Source: CAWAWP01 sp963841205 (GTDB lineage Bacteria; Chloroflexota; Ktedonobacteria; Ktedonobacterales; JADMIN01). From it: a DNA stretch of 64,000 nt. The first letter of the stretch is position 1. Every line of letters starts with the position of its first letter. The notes below the pieces were generated by a model that ran no database searches, was not told the origin of the DNA, and saw nothing but the letters and a program-made list of their open reading frames with translations. The stretch spans positions 248,001-312,000 of the forward strand of contig CAWJCH010000002.1 of the NCBI GenBank assembly GCA_963841205.1. Direction: 5' to 3'. A program made the position numbers and the translations under genes. Below are positions 1 to 8,342 of the stretch, piece after piece.

Positions 1-1161
1 CCGCAGGTTGGTGAGCCGGTGCTTCCAACTGGCGTCGTCCGTCCAGGCCGGATGCTGCGTCCTCTCGGCTAGGACTGCCGTGTCGGACGCGGCCGGTGCC
101 GCATCCGCCGGAGCTGCGGCCAACGCGGGTGCTTGCAGGCTGACGAGCAGGTAGGCGCACATGACCAACTCCCACCAGCGCGCGATGCTGTGGGCATCCG
201 TGAGCCGGTAGTCGGCCCAGCCAAGCTCGTCCTTGACGTGCTTGAAGCCGTATTCGATCCAGGTGCGCAGCCCGAAGGTGTTGCCGACGGTCTCCTCGAT
301 TTTACCCGGCAGGTTGGTCATGAGGTGCCAGGTCGTCTCGGGCGGCAGGTGGACGGGATCGGTCGTCACCACGAAGTAGCGCGTCGGGGTGCGTTTGCCG
401 AAGACGAATTCGCAGCGGTAGCGCCGCTCGCTCGTGCCGTCGGTGAAGATGCGGTCGAAGGGGCGCCAGCGCGTCTGGCGCACCCGCTCGCCGGGGGAGG
501 TCCAGACGCCGTGGTTGGAGCGGATGGCCACGACGTACGGCAAGCCCAGGCGATGCAAGGCAGAGATGAAGTCATAGCTCTCGCCGTACAGGCTGTCAGC
601 CAGCACCACCGAGAAGTGGAACCCCTGCGCGACCAACTCCTGGATCAGCTCCACGGCCAACTGCGGCTTGCTCTTGTAGACATCGCCCGGCTTGAGGCGC
701 CGCTGGGGCTTGTAGATCCGGCAGGCAAGGGGGAAGGTGACGGTGTCGAGCACTCCGTACGCGTTGACCGAGACGACGCCGTTGGCCAGCGTATGCACGT
801 TGCCGATGTATTGGTGGGCGGCGTAGTCGGTCGTCTTGCCTTTCTTGCGATCGCCGGTCTCGTCGATACAGAGGATGAACGGACGCTCCCGCAGCGCCTG
901 GCGGGTCAAATCCAACCGGACCGCGCGCAGTGCCTCCACCGACCAGTCCGCTTCAGCGAGGAAATGGTGGAAAGCTTGCGGGTCGGATTTCGTGGTCTGC
1001 GCCAGGCGCGGCAACGATTTGCGCTTGGTCTCGGCGACCAGGCCCAGCTCGAGGCGGCTGAACTGCTCGAACTGGCGGACATTGGGGAACACCGACCGAT
1101 AGTGGGCGCAGTAGTCGTCGACGAAGGCGACGGTGGGGACCGGTTCGCGGGCTTTGGTCAT
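1..1161 (-). CDS. IS701-family transposase, 3' end beyond window
   Basis: DDE transposase read on the minus strand from an ATG at 1161 and still open at base 1 (387 codons seen). The first catalytic Asp lies in CIDETGDRKKGK, the second in ADSLYGES and the Glu in WIEYGFKHVKDELGW, which is the IS701 arrangement. It would cut and paste its own element. The start is set by AGGAAGGAGCC just upstream. No frameshift is seen over the visible part, so the copy may be active. The C-terminal end and the left inverted repeat lie outside the window. An IS4-type transposase follows directly upstream, so this is a two-element mobile cluster. Confidence 0.9.
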   Translation of the reverse strand, partial: MTKAREPVPTVAFVDDYCAHYRSVFPNVRQFEQFSRLELGLVAETKRKSLPRLAQTTKSDPQAFHHFLAEADWSVEALRAVRLDLTRQALRERPFILCIDETGDRKKGKTTDYAAHQYIGNVHTLANGVVSVNAYGVLDTVTFPLACRIYKPQRRLKPGDVYKSKPQLAVELIQELVAQGFHFSVVLADSLYGESYDFISALHRLGLPYVVAIRSNHGVWTSPGERVRQTRWRPFDRIFTDGTSERRYRCEFVFGKRTPTRYFVVTTDPVHLPPETTWHLMTNLPGKIEETVGNTFGLRTWIEYGFKHVKDELGWADYRLTDAHSIARWWELVMCAYLLVSLQAPALAAAPADAAPAASDTAVLAERTQHPAWTDDASWKHRLTNLR

Positions 1162-1267
1162 GGCTTTGGCTCCTTCCTCCAAGGTGCTGTCACCAGCACT
1201 CCCCGCAGCTTCCATGCCCACAGTGACAGATGAGGGATGACCCGAAGCCCTATGTGCCCACCGCCGC

Positions 1268-1330
1268 GCCCAAGCGGACTTCCGTCCTCCTCCTGCACAT
1301 GCGCCGGCACTGCAGTGCCGCGATCCGGCG
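1268..1330. repeat. Double-palindrome extragenic repeat (copy 1)
   Basis: A short stretch between the two transposases contains GCGGACT followed by GGCACTGCAGTGCC and CGCGATCC. The same order of blocks recurs at 7631-7700 and, in weaker form, near 18514-18555. The two palindromic cores could fold into adjacent hairpins like a REP or BIME unit. It may also be part of an IS end, since it lies between two insertion sequences. Confidence 0.45.
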
Positions 1331-1339
1331 CCAGCCTTC

Positions 1340-2419
1340 TCACTGGCTCACCCTGGTTTCGGTGACCGCGCGCCGCAGGATGTCGAGCAACCAGAGCCGC
1401 CCGAGCCGAAAGATGCCCTTGTCGCGACGATCGTGGCGGTCGAACCGCGCGCGCTGCCCATGATGGAGACACGACGACGCCAGATGCGCCAACCACCACA
1501 GACCGAGAAAGACCACCAGCAGCAGCCGATCGAGGCGCGCACGGTCCGCGATGACCGTCCCTTCCAGATCCCAGCCGCGGCGCTTCAGGTCCTGGAAGGT
1601 CGCTTCGACGCGCATGCGGCGCGCGTACGTGCGCACGCGCTGCCGTCCGGCAGGCTGGTCGGAGACGACGATCCAGGGTTCCGCATGGCCGAGCTCCCAG
1701 GTGGCGCTGACCTGGGCCGCGAGTGGGCGCTCCTGCCAGAGCTGGACGGCGCCATACCATTGGCGTCCTGGCTGTGGGACCAGGCGACGACACGGCAGCC
1801 AGCGCTGCGCCCAACGCCCACGCGCTGGTTGGCAGGTATGGTGAGCCGACAGACGGAGGACGTAATGCCAGCCACGGGTTTGACACACCTCGACCAGTGG
1901 ATGCCCGACGAGCCCGCGATCGGCCAGCAACGTGCAGTCGGCGCTGCCCAGGTGCGGGATGACGCGGTCGAGCAGCGTGCCGACGACATCCCACTGGCGC
2001 TGCTCCCAGGGCTCGTGCATGGGCAGCACCTGCCAACTCACCGGCAACAGGCGCGAATGCACCAGCACGCCGAGATAGAGCACGGTCGCGCGCTCGTCCA
2101 GCGCCGTCGCGTCGAGCACGAAGACCAGGCGTCGATCACGCCAGAACCGCAGGAATTGCCCGAGCAGCTGGGTCCACACCGTGACCACCGCGAGCTGTTG
2201 GTTGGCCAGCAAGCGAGAGAGACGGCGTTCGCTGCTCGGCGTCTTGGCGGCGCTGACGCCGACGAGGGCCTCTGCTACCTTGGGCAGGCGCGTGGAGCCA
2301 GCCAGCACGACGCCCAGGACGAAGAAGGCCAACGTTTTGCTGCGGTGTCCATGCACCTCCGGCAAGCAGGCCCGCAGTTGGCCCGACCACTGGCGCCAGA
2401 GCCCTACCGATGCGTTCAT
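1340..2419 (-). CDS. IS4-family transposase
   Basis: A 359-residue DDE transposase. The first Asp is in VLDATALDERATVLYLG, the second in LLADRGLVGHPLVEV, and the Y-x2-R-x3-E-x6-K signature of IS4 is complete in YARRMRVEATFQDLK. I chose the ATG at 2419 because an AAAGGA lies about 12 bases upstream; an in-frame ATG at 2467 has no ribosome site. The frame is intact, so the protein is probably functional. Inverted repeats bounding the element could not be identified with confidence. Upstream of it a dispersed CRCRGAG repeat and then the FHA-ABC gene end follow. Confidence 0.85.
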   Translation of the reverse strand: MNASVGLWRQWSGQLRACLPEVHGHRSKTLAFFVLGVVLAGSTRLPKVAEALVGVSAAKTPSSERRLSRLLANQQLAVVTVWTQLLGQFLRFWRDRRLVFVLDATALDERATVLYLGVLVHSRLLPVSWQVLPMHEPWEQRQWDVVGTLLDRVIPHLGSADCTLLADRGLVGHPLVEVCQTRGWHYVLRLSAHHTCQPARGRWAQRWLPCRRLVPQPGRQWYGAVQLWQERPLAAQVSATWELGHAEPWIVVSDQPAGRQRVRTYARRMRVEATFQDLKRRGWDLEGTVIADRARLDRLLLVVFLGLWWLAHLASSCLHHGQRARFDRHDRRDKGIFRLGRLWLLDILRRAVTETRVSQ

Positions 2420-2576
2420 AGAAGAGAGCGTTCCTTTCCCATCGCATGGTTTGTAAGGTCCATGCATGGTACCGGGAGCGCTTTTTCTTGGCTATACCCG
2501 CCTTCCACACGCTCGGTCAAAAAGTGTCAGGGAGAGAGCGTAGCGCCTCCCCTTGTCCCCCGACAGTCCCTCGTGC

Positions 2577-2620
2577 TGCCCTCTACGTCCTCCGCGAGCT
2601 CTGCGGTGAAATTCCGCCTC
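2577..2620. repeat. Dispersed CRCRGAG-type repeat (copy 1)
   Basis: Directly after the stop of the FHA-ABC gene, the minus strand reads TTTCACCGCAGAG, then CGCGGAG and GTAGAGGGCAG. The same pattern of RCRGAG units spaced 9 to 10 bases apart recurs at 32445-32492 and 38745-38820. Two copies sit immediately 3' of a minus-strand stop codon. Confidence 0.6.
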
Positions 2621-5600
2621 CTACGTCGGGTCCTTCACTCGCTGCCGGATACCCGCCGCCGCCAGGAATATCGCCGTCAGCAGCAACAGCGCGAACCAAC
2701 TCCCCAGCAAGTGCGCACGGCGTCCGTCCGGCGAGTCAGCCCACGATGCCGTTGCGTCGTCGCTGGTCGTGTTGTAGGCGATCGCCATCGGGTTGTTGTC
2801 GAAGTCGCTCGGCGCATACTGCGCGTTGCCGCTGTCGACCTTCGCGCAGTCGGTTTGATCCTGCGGGCAGATCTGCGTCGAATCGGTCGTCCCGGCGCGC
2901 CCGGCGAATTTGGCGAAGGATTGCACATAGTAGTCATGGTTCAGGTCCACCGAGGTGCCCATCGCCTGCAACGACCACTTACTTACCGCGAGATCCGAAA
3001 GAGCCTGCGAGGGGCCGGACGGCAGCGGGAAGATCACCCCCGCCAGCAAGATCTGCGGCAGCAGCACTAGCGGCAGAATCGCCACCGCCTTGTCCGAGTT
3101 GTTGGCGAAGGCCGAGACACAGAGGCCCATCGCCATGCCCGCCAGCCCCGCCAACAGCGTGCCGATATACAGCTCCACGAACGGCCCGAAGATCAGGCCA
3201 GCGCTGTCCGGAGGCAAGCCTGTCTTGAGCACCACGATCACCACCAGCACCAGCGTCTGCAACGCCACCAGCGCCGAGAAGATGGCGACTTTCGCCATGA
3301 TATAGGGCACGACACCTAGCCCGGCGAGACGCTCGCGCTCGTAGATATCGCCTTCTTTGCTGATCTCGCGGATGGCGTTGCTCGTGCCCAAGAAGACGGC
3401 CATCACCGAGAGCAGCAGCAGCACGGTCCGCCCGTTGAGGAAATCGAAGTGCGGCGAGGCGGGGCCCGGCCCCAAGACATTCGTACCGCTTAGCACGTAG
3501 AGCAGCACGGCCAGCGCTGGCGCCTGCAGCAGCAGGATCAGCAGGTTCACCTGATCGTTGCGCAGCACCTCAACGCCGCGCCGCACGAGCAGCTTGCCTT
3601 GCTCCAGCCATGGCCCGTAGGTCGTCTTCTGCGTCAGCGACTTGTAGGTGGCCGGGTCTTTGAGCAGGGTCCAGACGCCGTCCCAGCCGCCGGTCGCCGT
3701 CGTCGCCGGCGCGGGCCGCTGCGGCTGCCCCGGATAGAACGGCATCGTCGGCTGCACGGGCGGCGCCAGCACGCCGCGGATCTCTTGCATAAAGAGCGGC
3801 GAAGACTCGAAGCGACGGCGCCAGTAGTCCGCCTGCTGATCGTCGTTCACCGCTGCCAGCATATCCTCAAACGAATCGACGCCGAAGAAGCCCTGTGCAT
3901 TCGCCGGCTTGCCATAGTAGCAGAGGCGCCCGCCGCGGCCCAGCACGGCGACCTTGTCCGCCGCGTCGATGTCCTTCGGCTCGTGCGTCACCAGCACGAT
4001 CGTCAGCCCGCGCGCCGTCAGCGCCTTGATGTTCTGGCGCACGCCCTGCTGCAGCAGCACGTCGAGGCCGGCGGCAGGCTCGTCCATGAAGATCACCGGC
4101 GGCTCCGCCAGCATCTCTGAGGCGATCGAGAGGCGCCGCTTCTCGCCGCTGGAGAGCTTGCCGATGATCACCTTGCGCTGGTGGCCCAGGTTCACGGCGG
4201 ATAGCGTGTCGGCGATGCGGCGGTCGATCTCGCTGTCGGGGATGTCGGAGGCCAGCCGCAACTTGGCGGAGTAGTAGAGCGCTCGGTCCACCGAGAGCGT
4301 GTTGTGCAGGATGTTCGTCTGGGGCACGTAGCCGATGCTGCCGCGCAGCGAGTCGTAGTGCGTGCGCATCTCGATGCCATCGTAGAGCACCTGCCCCCGC
4401 TGCGCCGGCGAGATGCCCGCCATCGCCATCATCAGCGTCGTCTTGCCCGCGCCGCTGCCCCCCGTGACCGCCAGGAACTCGCCCGGCTGGATCGGCAGGC
4501 TGACGTGGTCGAGCAGCACTTGCTGCCCCTTGTTCACCGTCCGCACCAGATCGATCACGTCCAACCGAATGCCGCCCGACGAGCTGATCGGGTTCAGCAC
4601 GGTCCCGTCGAAGGCGAAGGCGAACGAACCGATCTGCACCCGCGCGCCCTTCTGCAGCACCTCCGGCTTGGTGATGCGTACGCGATTGAGGAAGGTGCCG
4701 TTGGTCGCGCCGAGGTCTTCCAGGATCACGTCGCCGGAGGGATTGCGGTAGATGCGCGCGTGGCGCCACGAGACCAGCGGATCGGCGAGGCAGAATGTGG
4801 CCCGCGGATCGCGCCCGATCAGCGCCATCATACCCGACGCTGGCGCGCTGATCGGCACAGTGCGCACCTGCTGCCGTTGTTGCAGCGGCTTCGGCCCGCT
4901 CGCCCCCAGACCCGCCACCCGCACCGTCAAGTTGCGCGGCTGCATCGGGAAGTACTGTGGCTGCTGCGGATTCGCGGCGGGCTGCGGTGGCCTCGGCGCC
5001 TGCAGATTCTGCACAGGTGCCGGCGGGGGGGAGCCCTGCACCCCACGCACGATCTGCGGCTGCCCCTGCAGTGCGATCGGCTGTTGTCGCGGCGGCGGGA
5101 ATGGCTGCCCGCGCATCGCTCCCTGCGGAGTGTTCGGCATCGGCGCGGGATTGACCGGCGGTGGCGAGGTCCGCACCGGCCCCCCCGCCACCTGCGGAGC
5201 GGGTTGCTGAGGCGCCGAGGGAACAACCTGAGGTCCGGGGGGCGCCGCGCCGGTCGCGTTGGACCTCTCTTGCGCAGTGCGCGTGCGGATCGCGCGGCCG
5301 CCCGGCACGACGGTCCCGCCGGAGGCCCCGTCCGCCGCAGGAGCACCAATCGTTGTCGCGGCGCCCCCCGGCCAGACAAAGGTCAACGTCACCGAGTCAC
5401 CGCCGCTGCCGTCGCCGATCACCAGGGTATCGCCGTCACGCAGCTCGCGCGAGGCCACCGACGCGCCGTTCAGCACGAGCCCATTCGTCGAGTTCGTGTC
5501 CTCGATGCGAAACCTGCCGTCCGCCTCTCGCACCAACCGCGCATGATGCCCCGACACGAGCGGCGACGGCACGACGACGGCGCAGTCCGGCGCGCGGCCC

Positions 5601-6010
5601 AGCGTCAACGACGGCTCGTGCAGTGGCGCCTCGAAACGCTCGCCCTCGCAGGTGATTGCGAGGACGGGCAGCGGGCGTGGCGCGGCCCCTCGCGCGAGCC
5701 GTGGCGGGGCTCCGGGATCCTCGAAGCGCAGCACGCTGTTGCCCAGCACGATCTGGTCGCCCGGCTGCAACGAGGTGCGGTCGAGCGCGTGGCCATTGAC
5801 CAGTACGGAGCCGGCGCTCGGCTGCCGCGACACGAACCATGCGTCGCCCGATCGCGTAATCTCGGCATGCTGCCGCGAGACGGAGGTATCCGTCAGCACG
5901 AGATCGTTCCCCGGCTCGCGCCCGATGCTGAGGTTCGTTCCCGTCAGCGGCACGCGCCGCGGCGGCATATCCCCGGCGATAGCGAAGATCAGCAGTTCAG
6001 GCGTCGCCAT
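2621..6010 (-). CDS. ABC-2 transporter fusion with three FHA domains
   Basis: A 1129-residue ABCG-like half-transporter. FHA domains, which bind phosphothreonine, lie at about residues 27-90 (SIGREPGND...SRQHAEI), 135-195 (LTLGRAPDCA...STNGLVLNG) and 396-465 (GATNGTFLN). A Pro/Gln-rich linker covers 215-390. The ATPase has Walker A GGSGAGKTT (about 517-525), signature LSSGEKRRLS (about 619), Walker B FMDEPAAGLD and an H-loop His near 676. About six membrane segments follow from residue 820. AGGGGA six bases upstream sets the ATG at 6010; an earlier in-frame start at 6043 lacks a site. The substrate is unknown. FHA domains suggest control by Ser/Thr kinases, none of which is encoded nearby. 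Confidence 0.9.
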   Translation of the reverse strand: MATPELLIFAIAGDMPPRRVPLTGTNLSIGREPGNDLVLTDTSVSRQHAEITRSGDAWFVSRQPSAGSVLVNGHALDRTSLQPGDQIVLGNSVLRFEDPGAPPRLARGAAPRPLPVLAITCEGERFEAPLHEPSLTLGRAPDCAVVVPSPLVSGHHARLVREADGRFRIEDTNSTNGLVLNGASVASRELRDGDTLVIGDGSGGDSVTLTFVWPGGAATTIGAPAADGASGGTVVPGGRAIRTRTAQERSNATGAAPPGPQVVPSAPQQPAPQVAGGPVRTSPPPVNPAPMPNTPQGAMRGQPFPPPRQQPIALQGQPQIVRGVQGSPPPAPVQNLQAPRPPQPAANPQQPQYFPMQPRNLTVRVAGLGASGPKPLQQRQQVRTVPISAPASGMMALIGRDPRATFCLADPLVSWRHARIYRNPSGDVILEDLGATNGTFLNRVRITKPEVLQKGARVQIGSFAFAFDGTVLNPISSSGGIRLDVIDLVRTVNKGQQVLLDHVSLPIQPGEFLAVTGGSGAGKTTLMMAMAGISPAQRGQVLYDGIEMRTHYDSLRGSIGYVPQTNILHNTLSVDRALYYSAKLRLASDIPDSEIDRRIADTLSAVNLGHQRKVIIGKLSSGEKRRLSIASEMLAEPPVIFMDEPAAGLDVLLQQGVRQNIKALTARGLTIVLVTHEPKDIDAADKVAVLGRGGRLCYYGKPANAQGFFGVDSFEDMLAAVNDDQQADYWRRRFESSPLFMQEIRGVLAPPVQPTMPFYPGQPQRPAPATTATGGWDGVWTLLKDPATYKSLTQKTTYGPWLEQGKLLVRRGVEVLRNDQVNLLILLLQAPALAVLLYVLSGTNVLGPGPASPHFDFLNGRTVLLLLSVMAVFLGTSNAIREISKEGDIYERERLAGLGVVPYIMAKVAIFSALVALQTLVLVVIVVLKTGLPPDSAGLIFGPFVELYIGTLLAGLAGMAMGLCVSAFANNSDKAVAILPLVLLPQILLAGVIFPLPSGPSQALSDLAVSKWSLQAMGTSVDLNHDYYVQSFAKFAGRAGTTDSTQICPQDQTDCAKVDSGNAQYAPSDFDNNPMAIAYNTTSDDATASWADSPDGRRAHLLGSWFALLLLTAIFLAAAGIRQRVKDPT

Positions 6011-6349
6011 AAGTTCCCCTAACCAAATGTGTCCGTAGCGCAAGGCGGAACTCTAGGAGTGCTCGCCATGTGGGTAAAGCCGTCGCCTGAACCTGACGTG
6101 ATCTATAACCAACAACAATCCCAATACGAAGGTGTTTCCCCCAATGTTTCGACGTGGATCATCCACTCAATGTACACGTTGGCGTGCCCTTTTCAAGCGA
6201 TTCGGGCTAGCGTGGGGCGTGGCGCTTCGCATATGGCCTGTCTCGGCGAGGACCAGCCGACGATCCGCATCGTCCCTCGGAGGCATATACTAACGTCGGT
6301 CCTGTCGCGCCGCAGAATGGGGTGAGCGCGCGAAGAGGGAGAGGCGGCC
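6011..6349. other. Intergenic, no gene seen
   Basis: A 339-base divergent spacer between the FHA-ABC gene (minus) and the phosphotransferase gene (plus). It must carry promoters for both. I see no convincing -35/-10 pair, no hairpin terminator and no coding bias. A 98-codon plus-strand frame here looks random. Confidence 0.5.
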
Positions 6350-7516
6350 ATGCAGCGGAGCGTTTTCGACTCTCTCGACGCCCTGCTCGCGCCCGACGCA
6401 CTCGCGCAGCAGGCGGGGCATCCCGTCGCCACGGTGCGCGCGACACCTTTCGCCACGGCGGACTCCGCGTCGGGCAGCGGCTTCCTCCGCGTGGAGGCCG
6501 TGGGCGCGGATGGCGCCCCCACCACGCGCTACCTCGTCAAGCGCATCGGCGGCGACCGCGACTGGCTGATGCGCGCGACCGGCGACCCAGGGCGGGAGGC
6601 GCTGCTCTGGCGCGACGGCATCTTCGACCAGCTGCCGCGCGAGGTGGGCGCGACGATCGTGGCCGTGGCGCGGGACGAGGATGACCGGCAGGATGCGGGC
6701 GCTCCATATGCGAACGGCATAAACGGTATATCTGCACCACACGCGCACGACGTGAGCGCGGCGGAGAGCCGCTGGGCGATGCTGGTATGCGACGTGTCGC
6801 CCGCGCTGCTGCCGTCGCGTTTCGAGCCGATCTCGGCTGAGGCGAGCGCGCGGGTCCTCGACGGCGTCGCCGCGCTCCACGCGACCTTCTACGAAGCGCC
6901 GGAGACGTTGGCGCTCCCCTACCTCTGCGATCCCGCGCGCTATTACACGGCGCTCTCGCCGCGCACCGGACGCCGCGAGCGAGGCGTGACGCCGGTCGCC
7001 GAACGCATCCTCCACGGCTGGGATCTGCTGCCGGCGCTCGTCCCGCGCGACGTGGCGGCAACCGTCGCCGCGCTCCACGACGATGCGCGCCCGCTCGTCG
7101 CCGCGCTGGCGCGCTTTCCGCGGACGCTATTGCACGGCGATCTGCGACGCGCCAACCTCGCGTTGACCCTCGAAACGCGGCCCCGCACGCTGCTGCTAGA
7201 CTGGCAGCTCACCCATGCAGGTCCGCCCGCCGCCGACCTCGCCTGGTATCTCGCCGACCCACTGCGCCAGCCCGTCTCAAAGGAGGAGACGATTACCACC
7301 TATCGCGAGCGCCTCGCCGCCCGATTGGGTGGGCGATTCCAGGCCACCTCGTGGGAGCCAACGCTCGCGCTCGGCCTCCTCGGCGGGCTGCTGCGCTTCG
7401 GGTGGCTGCTCGCCCTCTTCGCCGCCGAGCACGCGGACCCCGCGCTCCGCGAGCACTACCGCGCCGAGCTCATCTGGTGGGCGGAGCGCGCACGCGACGG
7501 CGCGCGGCGGATTTAA
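6350..7516 (+). CDS. Aminoglycoside/choline kinase-like phosphotransferase
   Basis: A 388-residue protein of the APH (protein kinase-like) fold. The catalytic loop is LLHGDLRRANLAL (HGD-x4-N) and the metal-binding Asp is in LLLDWQLTHAGPPAADLAW, near residues 260-295. The N-lobe lysine is probably in RYLVKRIGG. A GGGAGAGG site precedes the ATG. The family phosphorylates small hydroxyl compounds or antibiotics; the substrate cannot be read from the sequence. It stands alone, without an operon partner, and the following 250 bases are non-coding. Confidence 0.8.
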   Translation: MQRSVFDSLDALLAPDALAQQAGHPVATVRATPFATADSASGSGFLRVEAVGADGAPTTRYLVKRIGGDRDWLMRATGDPGREALLWRDGIFDQLPREVGATIVAVARDEDDRQDAGAPYANGINGISAPHAHDVSAAESRWAMLVCDVSPALLPSRFEPISAEASARVLDGVAALHATFYEAPETLALPYLCDPARYYTALSPRTGRRERGVTPVAERILHGWDLLPALVPRDVAATVAALHDDARPLVAALARFPRTLLHGDLRRANLALTLETRPRTLLLDWQLTHAGPPAADLAWYLADPLRQPVSKEETITTYRERLAARLGGRFQATSWEPTLALGLLGGLLRFGWLLALFAAEHADPALREHYRAELIWWAERARDGARRI

Positions 7517-7630
7517 TGCCGGCATCCCTTGGGTTGTCGGCCTTCGCGTATCGCCGGGAACGGCGACACAATCCAACGACCCAGAGCAACGCGGTATGAC
7601 ACCACGTCGCGCTCGCTCGTAATCGTCGCC

Positions 7631-7700
7631 GCGCCCGCAGCGGACTGCAGTCCGCGTCCCCCGTACGCCGGCACTGCAGCGCCGCGATCCCCCCATCGAC
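7631..7700. repeat. Double-palindrome extragenic repeat (copy 2)
   Basis: Two adjacent palindromes, CGGACTGCAGTCCG and GGCACTGCAGCGCC, followed by CGCGATCCCC. The block order matches copy 1 at 1268-1330. It sits between the convergent ends of the phosphotransferase and pilin genes and could fold into two hairpins acting as a bidirectional terminator or REP unit. Confidence 0.5.
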
Positions 7701-7763
7701 CACGACCAGTGCGACGTGAAGCGACCATCCGTCCACGCCGTCACATGACCGGTGGCCGTGCGA

Positions 7764-7922
7764 TTAGAGGTTGTTGCTGATGTTCTGGAAGATCGAGCTG
7801 ATCTGCGGGCCGAGCAGGATCAGCGTGCCGATGACGACGACGGCGACCAGCGCGATGATCAGCGCATACTCGACCAGCCCCTGTCCCGCGCTTCTAAGTT
7901 GGATGCTTCCAGGTGTTGACAT
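7764..7922 (-). CDS. Flp/Fap-type pilin subunit
   Basis: A 52-residue type IVb pilin precursor. A short hydrophilic leader is followed by GQGLVEYALIIALVAVVVIG, with the Glu at the fifth position of the mature chain that is diagnostic for Flp pilins, then a short polar tail. A prepilin peptidase would cut before the hydrophobic stretch. I chose the ATG at 7922, ten bases after AGGAGA; a longer frame to 8003 has no support. No tad secretion or peptidase genes lie nearby, so the assembly machinery must be elsewhere. Confidence 0.85.
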   Translation of the reverse strand: MSTPGSIQLRSAGQGLVEYALIIALVAVVVIGTLILLGPQISSIFQNISNNL

Positions 7923-8342
7923 GGCAAGAAATCTCCTCTTTGCTTCCTTCGTAGAGTGCCTACGTTTCCGCCCAGATGTATCGAGAGTGCACGCCTTTGC
8001 CATACGGAATACGCTGGCGCGAAGGTAGCCCTACAGTTGCGCGTCGAACCCCCGTCGGCGCAGATCCGGTGAGGAAATATGCCGATGAGCGCCGCGCAAC
8101 CTCTCCGACCACGCGTGATGGCCCAACGGTCGCCGACGTGCGTAGCGCACCGGGCAACCATAAAGCCCCGACCGTTATACGCCTCTTTCTGTCGATTGAC
8201 AATAGCGAATATCCGCGATCCGAGCGAGGCTTTACAATTGGCAGGGGTCGGAAAACGACACTGGCTGAGACGCATCGAGCATCCCAGCCAGTTGGTCGCG
8301 AGCCGCGTTAGACGGCTCGCTGGATACGTTTATCAGCCACGT
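7923..8342. other. Intergenic between pilin and rho
   Basis: 420 bases upstream of the pilin and downstream of rho. An 8-bp perfect stem (GCGAGCCG/CGGCTCGC, 7-base loop) lies at 8298-8320, about 23 bases after the rho stop, without a T tract. No coding signal was found. Confidence 0.5.
8298..8320 (-). terminator. Hairpin after rho, no T tract
   Basis: Stem GCGAGCCG with CGGCTCGC and a seven-base loop, just past the rho stop at 8343. It may stabilise or end the rho transcript, but the lack of a U tract makes an intrinsic terminator doubtful. Confidence 0.35.

Noticed and set aside
133..1233. 366-codon plus-strand frame
   Set aside because: Shadow of the IS701 transposase, whose full DDE motifs are on the minus strand and whose frame merely lacks a stop inside the window.
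4304..6022. 572-codon plus-strand frame
   Set aside because: Antisense shadow of the FHA-ABC gene; no domain and extreme Arg/His content.
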